64,000 nt of DNA from positions 327,737 to 391,736 of the forward strand of contig NZ_JHET01000006.1 in assembly GCF_000685355.1 (NCBI RefSeq), written 5' to 3'. Both the position numbers and the translations under genes were made by a program. The notes below the pieces were generated by a model that saw nothing but the letters and a program-made list of their open reading frames with translations, was not told the DNA's origin and did no database searches. The stretch comes from Microbacterium sp. CH12i. GTDB lineage: Bacteria; Actinomycetota; Actinomycetes; Actinomycetales; Microbacteriaceae. Positions 21,920-32,408 of this stretch are shown piece after piece. Position 1 is the stretch's first letter, and every line of letters begins with the position of its first letter.

Positions 21920-23092
21920 ATGCTGAAATCGGCCCGCTTCGCCCTGCATCTCATCACGGTGCTGCTGGCTGTCGTGACAGCATTTCGTTCAGTGGCAGTG
22001 GGGGTGCCGTTGCTTCCGGCGATGCTCGCTCCCGGCATTTTCCTTGCTTGGTACGGTGCCGGGGCAACTTTCGCTCGTGGTCAATTTGCGCGCTGGTGGT
22101 TGTATGGCCTGGGCATCCTCTGGCTCGGGATGCTGATGGTCTCCCCAGAGTTCGTCTGGCTGTCGTTCCCGCTGCTGTTGCTCGCCGGTCACCTGTTGCG
22201 GGCATGGCCGTCGGTCGCTTTCGCGGTGCCGGTACTGGTCGCCGCGATCCTCGCCCCGATTCTGCATCAGGCGCCGATCTCGTTCGCGCACATCGCAGGA
22301 CCTCTGCTGGGCGGCGGCTTCGCGCTGGCCATCTCGCTCGGCTACGACGCACTGCTGCGTGACGCCGTCGAACGTGATCGACTGATCTCCTCGTTGGTGC
22401 GCGCACAGAATGAGATGGCGACACTGCAGGAAGAGCTTGCGCTCACCCAGCGCGAAGCGGGTGCGACTCAGGAACGCACGCGGCTCGCACGTGATCTGCA
22501 CGACACTATCGCTCAGGAATTGAGCTCGATGGTGTTATTTGCCCGTAGCGGAGAGCCCGAGCGGATGCCGCAGATCGAGTCGCTCGCGCAGCATTCGCTC
22601 ACAGATCTTCGCCGCATCGTCGCGGCCCTTGCGCCGGCCGAGCTCGAGGGCTCCGCGCTCGCCGCAGCCATCGAGCGGATGCTGGACACTTTGCGTGCCG
22701 ACACGCACGTCGAGGTCGAACTGCAGGTTGACCCGGCCCTCCCCGCGCTCCCCACCCCGGTAGAGGTGGTGTTTTTGCGCGTCGCGCAGTCCGCACTGGC
22801 GAATGTGCGACAACACGCTCATGCACACACCGTCACTGTGGCGTTGACTCTGGAAGGTGCAGTCGCCAAATTGTCAGTCACCGACGACGGCGTGGGCTTT
22901 TCGGAGGGCGACTCACATCGAACCGCGTCGTCCACCTCTTACGGGCTTTCGGCGATGCGATCGCGACTCCGTGAATTCGGTGGCGAACTGCTTGTGCGCA
23001 CTGCGCCGGGCAACGGCACGACGCTCTCGGCATCGGTGCCAGTGACGCCCAGGATGAGCGCGGGCACTCCGACAGAAAAGAGCAACACATGA
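21920..23092 (+). CDS. Sensor histidine kinase (NarL/DesK-like)
   Basis: About 390 aa. Five or six membrane helices occupy residues 8-145, followed by a coiled-coil linker and a HisKA_3 domain with RTRLARDLHDTIAQEL (His about 194). The HATPase_c domain has AQSALANVRQHAHA (N box) and VTDDGVGF (D box). The open frame starts at ATG 21920, but a better start may be ATG 21882, preceded by GGGAG; reaching it needs one inserted base near 21918. The start of the response regulator overlaps its stop (ATGA). Signal unknown. Confidence 0.88.
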   Translation: MLKSARFALHLITVLLAVVTAFRSVAVGVPLLPAMLAPGIFLAWYGAGATFARGQFARWWLYGLGILWLGMLMVSPEFVWLSFPLLLLAGHLLRAWPSVAFAVPVLVAAILAPILHQAPISFAHIAGPLLGGGFALAISLGYDALLRDAVERDRLISSLVRAQNEMATLQEELALTQREAGATQERTRLARDLHDTIAQELSSMVLFARSGEPERMPQIESLAQHSLTDLRRIVAALAPAELEGSALAAAIERMLDTLRADTHVEVELQVDPALPALPTPVEVVFLRVAQSALANVRQHAHAHTVTVALTLEGAVAKLSVTDDGVGFSEGDSHRTASSTSYGLSAMRSRLREFGGELLVRTAPGNGTTLSASVPVTPRMSAGTPTEKSNT

Positions 23093-23705
23093 GCATCAGT
23101 GTTCTGCTGGTCGATGACCATCCCGTGGTGCGTGCGGGGCTCCGGGCGATCGTTGAGGGTCGGGGATTCACCGTCGTTGGTGAGGCGTCGACCGGCGAAG
23201 AAGCGCTTGTCGTGGCATCCGAACTTCACCCCAACGTCGTCTTATGCGATCTGCGCATGGGGGAGGGGATGGACGGCGTGGCCACCACCGCCGCGCTCAG
23301 GCGGATGCCGCAGGCGCCTGCCGTACTGATCCTCACGACCTTCGATCATGACGCGCAGATCATCCGTGCGGTCGAAGCGGGGGCTGCCGGCTATCTTCTG
23401 AAAGACGTCGACAACGACACCATCGCCCGTGCGATCGTCGATGCTGCCGCAGGTGCGATGGTGCTCACCCCAGGTGGCGACGAACGGTTGCTCGCCGCTC
23501 TCCGCGCACCGCGCGTCACCCTCACCGAGCGTGAGCGCGAGGTGCTGCTGTTAGTGGACGACGCGCCGCCAACAAGGAAATAGCCGCCCGCCTGTTCATC
23601 TCAGAGTCGACGGTGAAGACTCACATCGTGCATCTGCTTGAAAAGCTCGGGGTCACCAGCCGCACCGCCGCCGCGAGTGAGGCCCGTCGGCTCGGCGTGC
23701 TCTGA
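23089..23705 (+). CDS. LuxR/NarL-type response regulator, one frameshift
   Basis: About 205 aa after correction. Receiver domain: VLLVDDHPVVRAGL, phospho-acceptor in VVLCDLRMG (Asp about 54), LILTTFD and GYLLKD. The LuxR helix-turn-helix follows: LTEREREVLLLV then, in the shifted frame, NKEIAARLFISESTVKTHIVHLLEKLG. The frame breaks near 23563, where one missing G gives an early TAG at 23581-23583 and removes half of the DNA-binding domain. Partner of the kinase just upstream. Confidence 0.9.
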
Positions 23706-23792
23706 GCTTGTCGGGCACATGCCCAACGCGGCATGTGCTCCGAAAGTAGACTGTACGGTGGGCGGATCTGCCCGACATCCCTGGGAGTGAAC

Positions 23793-25079
23793 TTGGCCCT
23801 CATTGTGCAGAAGTACGGCGGCTCGTCCGTGGCCGACGCCGAGAGCATCAAGCGCGTCGCGAAGCGCGTCGTCGACACCCGACGGGCAGGACACGACGTC
23901 GTTGTCGCGGTGAGCGCGATGGGTGACACGACTGACGAGCTGCTTGAGCTCGCGAGCGCGGTCGCGCCGATTCCGGCTCCCCGTGAGCTCGACATGCTGC
24001 TCTCCAGCGGTGAGCGCATCTCAATGGCGCTGCTCGCGATGGCGATCCACTCGATGGGCTTCGAAGCGCGCTCGTTCACGGGCAGCCAGGCTGGGATGAT
24101 CACAGATGACCATCACGGTTCCGCGCGCATCGTCGACGTCACGCCGGTGCGGCTTCGTGAAGCACTCGATGAGGGCGCCATTGTCATCGTCGCCGGCTTC
24201 CAGGGTTTCAACCGTGACACCCGCGACATCACGACGCTCGGCCGCGGCGGTTCTGACACCACAGCCGTCGCCCTCGCCGCGGCGCTCAAAGCAGATGTGT
24301 GCGAGATCTACAGCGATGTTGATGGCATCTATACCGCCGACCCGCGAGTGATTCCGCGCGCGCAGAAGCTCGATCACGTCTCCAGCGAAGAGATGCTTGA
24401 GCTGGCAGCCAACGGAGCGAAGGTGCTCTACATCCGCGCCGTCGAGTTCGCACGTCGTCACGGCGTGCTCATCCACGCACGCTCGACTTTCTCGTCGAGC
24501 GAAGGCACATACGTTTTGGGCGAGGGCATGAAGAACCCCCGCGAAGCCGAGGGAGAAGTCATGGAAGAGCCGATCGTTGCGGGTGTTGCCACCGATCTGG
24601 GGCAGGCGAAGGTCACGGTCATCGGCGTGCCAGACGTGCCGGGCAAGGCCGCCGAGATCTTCAAGATCGTCGCGAAGTCGGGTGCCAACGTCGACATGAT
24701 CGTCCAGAACGTTTCGGCCGCAGCCACCGGCCGCGCAGACATCTCGTTCACGCTTCCGAAGGGTGACGCAGCGGCCGCGCTCAAGGCGCTGGCCGCTGAG
24801 CAGAGCGACGTCGGCTTCGACAGCCTGATCCACGACGACCAGATCGGCAAGCTCTCCGTCGTCGGTGCGGGCATGCGCGTGCACTCTGGTGTGTCCGCGA
24901 CCCTGTTCGAGGCGCTTTCGATTGCCGGAATCAACATCGAGATGATCTCGACATCCGAGATTCGTATCTCGGTGGTGCTGCGCGGTTCTGACCTCGCCGA
25001 TGCTTCCCGCATCGTGCACACGGCGTACGGGCTCGACGGCGACGACGAGGCCGTCGTACACGCCGGAACTGGGCGATAG
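23793..25079 (+). CDS. lysC: Aspartate kinase
   Basis: 428 aa from TTG at 23793, giving the usual (M)[14 protein letters not shown] start with GGGAG at 23783-23787; an in-frame GTG at 23787 is a weaker option because it overlaps that site. Catalyses ATP + L-aspartate to aspartyl phosphate, the first step to lysine, methionine, threonine and diaminopimelate. Kinase domain with KYGGSS and [16 protein letters not shown], followed by two ACT domains (about residues 265-420) that normally sense lysine and/or threonine. An internal start for a beta subunit is possible but not decided here. asd follows 33 bases downstream. Confidence 0.95.
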   Translation: MALIVQKYGGSSVADAESIKRVAKRVVDTRRAGHDVVVAVSAMGDTTDELLELASAVAPIPAPRELDMLLSSGERISMALLAMAIHSMGFEARSFTGSQAGMITDDHHGSARIVDVTPVRLREALDEGAIVIVAGFQGFNRDTRDITTLGRGGSDTTAVALAAALKADVCEIYSDVDGIYTADPRVIPRAQKLDHVSSEEMLELAANGAKVLYIRAVEFARRHGVLIHARSTFSSSEGTYVLGEGMKNPREAEGEVMEEPIVAGVATDLGQAKVTVIGVPDVPGKAAEIFKIVAKSGANVDMIVQNVSAAATGRADISFTLPKGDAAAALKALAAEQSDVGFDSLIHDDQIGKLSVVGAGMRVHSGVSATLFEALSIAGINIEMISTSEIRISVVLRGSDLADASRIVHTAYGLDGDDEAVVHAGTGR

Positions 25080-26182
<1,103 letters not shown>

Positions 26183-26230
26183 AGCTGCCACGTGGTTCGC
26201 GCCAACGGGAGTGCGAACTAGACTGGTCGA

Positions 26231-27700
26231 GTGACTGAATCCGTCGACGTTGTCCTCATCGGTGGTGGCATTATGAGCGCCACACTGGGTACTCTGCTGC
26301 ACGAACTGCAGCCAGACTGGAAGATTGTCGCCTTCGAGCGACTATCTGATGTGGCCCAAGAAAGCTCCAACCCGTGGAACAACGCGGGCACAGGGCATGC
26401 TGCCCTGTGCGAGCTGAACTACATGCCACAGGGGGATGGTCCACTCGACCCCGCCAAGGCTGTCTCGATCAACGAGCAGTTCCAGCAGAGCCGCCAGTTC
26501 TGGTCGTCGCTGGTAAACAAGCGCGTGCTCGATGAGCCGTCCACGTTCATCAATGCGACTCCACACATGACGTTCGTGCAGGGCGAGAAGGATGTCGCCT
26601 ACCTCAAGGACCGCTACGAGGTTCTCAAGAAGCAGCCGCTGTTCGCCGGTATCGAGTACAGCGAAGACTCCCGCGTCATCAACAAGTGGGCACCGCTGCT
26701 CATGCAGAAGCGGCGCAAGGGCGAGCCGTTCGCGGCAACGAGAGTCCCCGCTGGCACCGATGTCGACTTCGGTGCCCTCACGCATCAGCTTTTCGATCAC
26801 CTCTCCTCGAGTGGCGTCGAGCTGCGCACCAACCACGAGGTGCGCGATCTCAAGAAGCAGAAGGATGGCAGCTGGGATGTCTCCTACCGTCGCGTTCTCG
26901 GTCGTACCCCTGGCAAGGTGAACGCGAAGTTCGTCTTCGTGGGTGCGGGCGGCTGGGCGCTGAAGCTGCTGCAGCGCTCCGGCATCCCTGAGATCAAGGG
27001 TTACGGGGTCTTCCCGATCGGTGGGCAGTTCCTGAAGACTTCGAACCCCGCAGTGGTCTCGCAGCATAAGGCGAAGGTTTACTCGCAGGCATCTGTCGGT
27101 GCACCGCCGATGTCGGTGCCGCACCTCGACACCCGTGTTGTCGACGGTGAGGCGTCGCTTCTGTTCGGTCCGTTCGCCACGTTCAGCCCGAAGTTCCTGA
27201 AGCACGGTTCGATGCTCGACATCGTCACGCAGGTACGCCCGCACAACTTGTGGCCGATGCTGCGCGTCGCGTTCGCCAACCCCGACCTCATCACGTACCT
27301 CGTCAGCGAGCTGGTGAAGAATCATGCCAAGAAGGTCGACAGTCTCCGCACCTTCGTCCCGACCGCGAAGGACGAAGACTGGTCGCTCATCGATGCTGGC
27401 CAGCGCGCACAGGTTATGAAGAAGGACGCGAAGAAGGGCGGCGTGCTGCAGTTCGGCACCGAGGTCATCTCCTCTGCAGACGGCTCGATCTCCGGCCTTC
27501 TGGGCGCTTCACCCGGAGCATCCACGGCCGTGCCGATCATGCTGAATCTGCTGAAGACCTGCTTCCCCGAGCAGTACGCCGGCTGGGAGCCGACCCTACG
27601 CGAACTCATCCCGACGTATGGCCAGAACTTGAACGAGAACGAGGCAGTGGCACAGAAGTCGATGACGTCGACAGCTGCCACTCTCGGCATCGCGAAGTGA
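26231..27700 (+). CDS. mqo: Malate:quinone oxidoreductase
   Basis: 489 aa from GTG. FAD-dependent membrane-associated enzyme that oxidises malate to oxaloacetate and passes electrons to quinone. The dinucleotide-binding VVLIGGGIMSATLGTLL is at residues 6-22, followed by NPWNNAGTGHAALCELNY, and the C-terminal SPGASTAVPIMLNLL is characteristic. Uninterrupted and full length. It stands alone between asd and tdk. Confidence 0.95.
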   Translation: MTESVDVVLIGGGIMSATLGTLLHELQPDWKIVAFERLSDVAQESSNPWNNAGTGHAALCELNYMPQGDGPLDPAKAVSINEQFQQSRQFWSSLVNKRVLDEPSTFINATPHMTFVQGEKDVAYLKDRYEVLKKQPLFAGIEYSEDSRVINKWAPLLMQKRRKGEPFAATRVPAGTDVDFGALTHQLFDHLSSSGVELRTNHEVRDLKKQKDGSWDVSYRRVLGRTPGKVNAKFVFVGAGGWALKLLQRSGIPEIKGYGVFPIGGQFLKTSNPAVVSQHKAKVYSQASVGAPPMSVPHLDTRVVDGEASLLFGPFATFSPKFLKHGSMLDIVTQVRPHNLWPMLRVAFANPDLITYLVSELVKNHAKKVDSLRTFVPTAKDEDWSLIDAGQRAQVMKKDAKKGGVLQFGTEVISSADGSISGLLGASPGASTAVPIMLNLLKTCFPEQYAGWEPTLRELIPTYGQNLNENEAVAQKSMTSTAATLGIAK

Positions 27701-27709
27701 CATCGCACC

Positions 27710-28363
27710 GTGGCGAAGCTTTACTTCCGCTACGGCGCGATGAACTCTGGCAAGTCAACGTCGCTACTGCAGGCCGCGTACAACTATGAAGAGCGCGGGC
27801 AGCGCGTGCTGCTCGCGAAGCCCGAGATTGACACAAAGGGCGCGGCTCAGGTCGAGAGTCGCCTCGGAATGACCCGCCAGGTCGACTTTCTGATTCCGGC
27901 CGACGGCGACGCGTACGCGCTGTTCCAGCATGAACGCGAGCGGATGCAGCGACACAACGACGATGGCCTGATCCCGGCTACGCCGGTCGACGTCGCCTGC
28001 CTGCTGGTTGACGAGGCGCAGTTTCTTACCCCGGAGCAAGTCGATGACCTTTTCCGCATCGCGGTCATCGACGGCATCCCGGTGATCGCATACGGGATCC
28101 GCAATGACTTCCTGACCCATGCTTTTCCAGGGTCTGCGCGACTGCTCGCGATCGCGCACTCGCTAGAGGAGCTCAAGACCATCTGCCGCTGCGGTCGCAA
28201 AGCGGTGTTCAACGGTCGAGTTATCAACGGTCGGTTCGTGTTCGACGGAGACCAGGTCGCGATCGACGAAGGTGCCACACGTGGTGCACCCGCTGACGTT
28301 GTCACCTACGAGTCGCTCTGCGGGCACTGCTATCTCGAGGAGTCCGGCGGTCGCCTGGGCTGA
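27710..28363 (+). CDS. tdk: Thymidine kinase
   Basis: 217 aa from GTG, 9 bases after mqo. Phosphorylates thymidine to dTMP in salvage. P-loop RYGAMNSGKSTSLL (about residues 7-20), LLVDEAQFL (Walker B), and the lasso/zinc region with CRCGRKAVFNGR and CGHCYLE, giving four zinc-binding cysteines. Type II TK length and motif order. Confidence 0.95.
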   Translation: MAKLYFRYGAMNSGKSTSLLQAAYNYEERGQRVLLAKPEIDTKGAAQVESRLGMTRQVDFLIPADGDAYALFQHERERMQRHNDDGLIPATPVDVACLLVDEAQFLTPEQVDDLFRIAVIDGIPVIAYGIRNDFLTHAFPGSARLLAIAHSLEELKTICRCGRKAVFNGRVINGRFVFDGDQVAIDEGATRGAPADVVTYESLCGHCYLEESGGRLG

Positions 28364-28381
28364 GTGGGACCCGCGCATTGC

Positions 28382-28419
28382 GTGGTCTGACCACACGCGA
28401 TACGCTGTGGTCTGACCAC
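28382..28419. promoter_or_regulatory. Twin palindromic operators upstream of the GntR/lldD genes
   Basis: GTGGTCTGACCAC occurs at 28382-28394 and again at 28407-28419, 25 bases apart centre to centre, the second flanked by T and A. The core TGGTCTGACCA fits the TGGTnnnACCA type operator of FadR-subfamily GntR regulators. GGAGG of the regulator's ribosome site follows directly at 28421-28425, so binding here would block the start of transcription or translation: likely autorepression. Confidence 0.75.
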
Positions 28420-28430
28420 AGGAGGATCGG

Positions 28431-29159
28431 ATGCTGGAGACCACGACGCCTGCGCGAGCCTGGCGCGTTGTCCTGGAGCATATTGAGCGCGACCTCCTCG
28501 AGGGACGGTTGGGGCCTGGAGATCGCTTGCCCTCTGAGCGTGATCTCGCCGCCGACCTCGGAGTCGGGCGCTCCAGCGTCCGAGAGGCTGTGCGCGTACT
28601 CGAAGTCATGGGTCTCATCCGTACCGCAACGGGCTCAGGGCCCCAGTCGGGCGCGATCGTCATCGCCACGCCCTCCGGTGGCCTGTCGGTACTCCTGCGG
28701 CTGCAGGTGGCCGCCCAGGGCTTCCCGCTCGCAGATGTCATGCGCACCCGTCTCGTGCTCGAGGATGCTGTCACAGCATCCCTCGCGGACGACGATGCGC
28801 GCGACACCACGGATGTCCACCGCATGCTCGATGCGATGGATGCCGCAGATCTCACCGCGGAGGAGTTCCTCGTCCTCGACGCCCAACTGCATCTCGCGCT
28901 CGCCGAGTCCAGTGGAAACAGCGTCATCGCGGCGATGATGGCGGGCCTTCGCAGTGCCATCGAATCGTACGTTCTCACCGGCTCCCAGGCGATCGCTGAT
29001 TGGCCCGCCATGGAGGCCAAACTCCGCGCCGAGCATCACGGGATCGTCGACGCGATCGACGTCGGCGACGCCGATCTCGCTCGCAAACTCGTGCGCGACC
29101 ACATCACCGGCTACTACACGTCAGCCGGCCTCACCTCAGCCACCCACTCGTCCCATTGA
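28431..29159 (+). CDS. FadR-subfamily GntR regulator, likely lactate-responsive
   Basis: 242 aa. N-terminal winged helix with [20 protein letters not shown] (about residues 34-53) and a C-terminal all-helical FCD ligand domain. FCD proteins bind small organic acids through a metal site with Asp/His ligands. The gene sits under two copies of its probable operator and 53 bases before lldD, so an LldR-like role (lactate de-repression) is the simplest reading; ligand specificity is inferred from context only. Confidence 0.85.
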   Translation: MLETTTPARAWRVVLEHIERDLLEGRLGPGDRLPSERDLAADLGVGRSSVREAVRVLEVMGLIRTATGSGPQSGAIVIATPSGGLSVLLRLQVAAQGFPLADVMRTRLVLEDAVTASLADDDARDTTDVHRMLDAMDAADLTAEEFLVLDAQLHLALAESSGNSVIAAMMAGLRSAIESYVLTGSQAIADWPAMEAKLRAEHHGIVDAIDVGDADLARKLVRDHITGYYTSAGLTSATHSSH

Positions 29160-29212
29160 ACTTTGCCCGCCTGAACTATGCCCACCGAATCCGTCCCACC
29201 GAGAGGAACACC

Positions 29213-30493
29213 ATGGTGAAGCGACAGTTGCCCCAGCCCGCCGAACTCTTTGAGCTGATGAAGTTCAAGAAACCAGAATTGGACGGCAGGAAGCGTCGCC
29301 TCGACGCGGCCCTCACGATCGATGACCTGCGCGTGATCGCCAAGCGCCGCACGCCAAAGGCCGCGTTCGACTACACCGATGGTGCCGCGGAAGGTGAACT
29401 GTCCCTCGCCCGCGCCCGCCAGGCGTTTCAGGATGTGGAGTTTCACCCCGACGTCCTCCGCCCCGCACCCGACGTTGACACGAGCATCGAGATCCTCGGT
29501 GGTCCGAGCGCTTTGCCGTTCGGGATCGCACCCACCGGCTTCACCCGCCTCATGCAGACCGAGGGGGAGGAAGCCGGAGCCGGCGCTGCGGCCGCCGCAG
29601 GAATCCCGTTCACGCTGTCCACGCTCGGAACGACGTCGATTGAGGGCGTGCAGGCTGCTGCCCTTCGAGAGCCTCAGGGCCCGGTTCCTGCGCGCAACTG
29701 GTTCCAGCTGTACGTCATGCGTGACCGTGAGATCTCTTACGAGCTCACCCGCCGCGCCGCAGCCGCCGGCTTCGACACGCTGCACTTCACCGTCGATACC
29801 CCGGTAGCGGGTGCCCGCCTGCGCGACAAGCGCAACGGGTTCAGCATCCCTCCGCAGTTGACGCTCGGCACGATCATCAATGCGATCCCTCGGCCGTGGT
29901 GGTGGTTCGATTTCCTCACCACACCGAAGCTCGAGTTCGCCTCGCTCAGCACCACCGGCGGCACCGTCGGTGAGTTGTTGGATGCTGCGATGGATCCGAC
30001 GATCAGCTACGACGACCTCTCCGTTATCCGCGATATTTGGCCGGGAAAGATTGTCATCAAGGGCGTGCAGAACGTCGAGGACTCGATCAAGCTGCGTGAC
30101 GCCGGAGTCGACGGCATCGTGCTGTCGAACCACGGAGGCCGTCAGCTCGACCGCGCACCGATCCCGTTCCACCTGCTTCCGAAGGTGCGCGAAGCCGTGG
30201 GCGACGACTTCACCGTCATGATCGATACCGGCATAATGAACGGCGCCGATATCGTGGCATCCGTCGCGCTCGGCGCCGATTTCACCCTGATCGGTCGTGC
30301 CTACCTCTACGGGCTGATGGCTGGTGGGCGTCAGGGCGTTGACCGCACGATCGAGATCCTGAGGTCTGAGATCGAGCGCACCATGCGTTTGCTGGGCGTC
30401 TCGTCACTGGCGGAGCTGGAGCCGGGCCACGTCACGCAGTTGCAGCGTCTGACGCCGATCGCGAAGGCGGCCTCGTCGGCCGTGGTGCGCTGA
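29213..30493 (+). CDS. lldD: L-lactate dehydrogenase, FMN-dependent (quinone or cytochrome type)
   Basis: 426 aa from ATG 29213 with GAGAGGAA upstream. Oxidises L-lactate to pyruvate. Alpha-hydroxyacid oxidase fold: [20 protein letters not shown] near the N-terminus, [26 protein letters not shown], and [13 protein letters not shown] with the catalytic His and Arg. The ~30-residue N-terminal extension may help membrane association. Downstream of its probable regulator; no lactate permease gene is adjacent. Confidence 0.92.
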   Translation: MVKRQLPQPAELFELMKFKKPELDGRKRRLDAALTIDDLRVIAKRRTPKAAFDYTDGAAEGELSLARARQAFQDVEFHPDVLRPAPDVDTSIEILGGPSALPFGIAPTGFTRLMQTEGEEAGAGAAAAAGIPFTLSTLGTTSIEGVQAAALREPQGPVPARNWFQLYVMRDREISYELTRRAAAAGFDTLHFTVDTPVAGARLRDKRNGFSIPPQLTLGTIINAIPRPWWWFDFLTTPKLEFASLSTTGGTVGELLDAAMDPTISYDDLSVIRDIWPGKIVIKGVQNVEDSIKLRDAGVDGIVLSNHGGRQLDRAPIPFHLLPKVREAVGDDFTVMIDTGIMNGADIVASVALGADFTLIGRAYLYGLMAGGRQGVDRTIEILRSEIERTMRLLGVSSLAELEPGHVTQLQRLTPIAKAASSAVVR

Positions 30494-30507
30494 GCGCTGA
30501 GAAGCGT

Positions 30508-31257
30508 CTACAGCGTCGGAAGCAGCTCGTCGAGCTTGGTTGCGGTGTCTTCCCATCCAGACACCGCGACCGAGCGCACGCCGAGGGCCAGCACGGGATA
30601 ATCGTTGCCGCCCTCATCGAGGCGGTCACCATAGAACAGCATGTCGCTGAGCGGGATGCCGGTGTGCTCAGTGAGAGCCGTCATTCCATGAGCCTTGTCA
30701 ATACCCGCGCGGGTGATGTCGATCGAGGTCGAGCCGCCGGAGCGCACTTCGAGTCCTGGCAGGCGTGCGGCGACCGCATCGCGCAACAGTGCGCGCTTCG
30801 CGCCCGAAGGGTCCCATTGGTGCTTTACGTCGCCTGGCGCCTTCTGGCCGAGAGCGGAGAAGGTGATCTGCGACCCGCGATCCTCAAGGATTTCGCCCCA
30901 GGGGCTCTGCTCCCACAGCCCGAGCCGCTCGGCCTCTTCGTGGAGAGCTTGCAAAGCGGCGGTCTTCTCGTCGTCGGAGAGGTCATGCGCGTACACGGTT
31001 GCGAACTGCGTGCCGTCGTGACGAAGATAGCGAGTGCCGCAGGTGGGCAGAAGGTGCAGGCGAGCAAGTTCTGTGGCATCGGCATCGCCGAGCTGAGCGA
31101 TGACCTGCGATCGGAACTGCTGTTCATTTCCGCCGGAGATGATCGCGACGTCGACGCGCTGCAACAGCGCCCGTAACTGTGCGGCAATGCGGGGATCGAT
31201 CGCGGCCTTCGACGGTGCGAGAGTGTCATCGAGGTCGAACGCAACAAGACGCGGCAT
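30508..31257 (-). CDS. HAD-IIB family phosphatase
   Basis: 249 aa. VAFDLDDTLAPSK (motif I, residues 5-17), ISGGNEQQFRSQ (motif II), a C2 cap, and DMLFYGDRLDEGGNDYPV (motif IV) match the IIB subfamily that includes phosphomannomutases of the PMM type, sucrose- and mannosyl-glycerate phosphatases. GDRLDEGGND is the PMM-like version. Convergent with lldD. Substrate not determinable from sequence. Confidence 0.8.
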   Translation of the reverse strand: MPRLVAFDLDDTLAPSKAAIDPRIAAQLRALLQRVDVAIISGGNEQQFRSQVIAQLGDADATELARLHLLPTCGTRYLRHDGTQFATVYAHDLSDDEKTAALQALHEEAERLGLWEQSPWGEILEDRGSQITFSALGQKAPGDVKHQWDPSGAKRALLRDAVAARLPGLEVRSGGSTSIDITRAGIDKAHGMTALTEHTGIPLSDMLFYGDRLDEGGNDYPVLALGVRSVAVSGWEDTATKLDELLPTL

Positions 31258-31285
31258 GTTCAGGATGTCTCCGTTTCGGATATGA

Positions 31286-31312
31286 GTAAGGCCGCCCAGA
31301 AGGCGGCCTTAC
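31286..31312 (-). terminator. Hairpin downstream of tRNA-Pro
   Basis: GTAAGGCCGCC and GGCGGCCTTAC form a perfect 11-bp stem with a 5-base loop. No T run follows on either strand, which is common in high-GC actinobacteria. Placed between tRNA-Pro and the HAD gene, it could end either unit. Confidence 0.6.
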
Positions 31313-31322
31313 TGTAACAACG

Positions 31323-31396
<74 letters not shown>

Positions 31397-31457
31397 TTGC
31401 AACCGTTTGAGTCTACAGGGAAAAATCGGTCGCACCGAATCGAACCGACCATGTGGA

Positions 31458-32408
31458 CTACGCGGGCGTGTCCCGTGCAGTCAGCGTGAGCAGTGTCGCC
31501 TCAGGGCGGCACGCGAAGCGAACCGGTGCGTATATCGAGTGCCCGCAACCGGCGCTGACATTCAGCGGGATGCTGCGACCGCTGTGGGTCCACGTGCTGA
31601 GTCCCTTTGCCTGCTTCAACGGAATGTCACAGTTTGCGACCAGAGTGCCGTAGCCGGGAAGACAGACCTGGCCGCCGTGGGTGTGTCCGCCGAAGATGGC
31701 CTGTGCACCGAGATCGGTGAAGGTATTGAGGACGCGCTGGTAGGGCGCGTGGGTGACACCGAGCAGTGGAGTGCTGGCATCCCGCTCCCCGAGGGCGGCG
31801 ATCGCGCCGGGGACTGTGTCGAGCTCGTCCCAGTCGCGGTGGGCATCGTCGACCCCGAAAAGATCGACGGTGGTGTCGCCGATCGACAAGCGTGCGGCCG
31901 CGTTATTCAGCGCGCTCCAGCCGAGTTCGTCGGTGAAGTAGGCGTCGAGGCCGTCGGTGTCGAGGTGCTCTGGCTCGCTGTGTCTCTTCGACGGGCCGGA
32001 GAAATACCGCAGCGGGTTGCGGGGAGACGGCCCATAGACATCATTGGAGCCGTGTACGAAGACCCCGGGAACTCCAGCGAACGCGTCGAAGGAGCGTCGG
32101 ATTCCCTGCAACCCATCACGGTGTCCGAGATTGTCCCCGGTGTTGATGACGAGGTCGGGCTCGAGGTCTGCGAGAGAGGCCAGCCAGTCCTGCTTGCGAT
32201 GCTGCCATGGCGCCATGTGCGCGTCCGAGACGTGCAACACGCGAAGGGGCTTTGTGCCCGGTGCCAGGGCTGCGACAGACGCCTCACGCACCGTGAACAG
32301 GTAGCGCTCGATGCCGATGCCCCACACCGCGCACGCGACGCCCACGGCCCCCACCGCGCCGAGCGCGATGAGGGCCGGGTGAGCGTTACTCCGTGTCACT
32401 CGCTGCAT
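31458..32408 (-). CDS. Membrane-anchored metallophosphoesterase
   Basis: 316 aa. One N-terminal membrane helix (about residues 10-32), then a calcineurin-type fold with the metal motifs in order: HVSDAHM (about 59-65), NTGDNLG, HGSNDVYG (GND/E block), THAPYQ and GGHTHGGQ. Such proteins act on cell-surface or nucleotide phosphodiesters; the substrate is unknown. The start overlaps the 3' end of the penicillin-binding protein gene by 13 bases, so the two are likely co-translated. Confidence 0.88.
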   Translation of the reverse strand: MQRVTRSNAHPALIALGAVGAVGVACAVWGIGIERYLFTVREASVAALAPGTKPLRVLHVSDAHMAPWQHRKQDWLASLADLEPDLVINTGDNLGHRDGLQGIRRSFDAFAGVPGVFVHGSNDVYGPSPRNPLRYFSGPSKRHSEPEHLDTDGLDAYFTDELGWSALNNAAARLSIGDTTVDLFGVDDAHRDWDELDTVPGAIAALGERDASTPLLGVTHAPYQRVLNTFTDLGAQAIFGGHTHGGQVCLPGYGTLVANCDIPLKQAKGLSTWTHSGRSIPLNVSAGCGHSIYAPVRFACRPEATLLTLTARDTPA

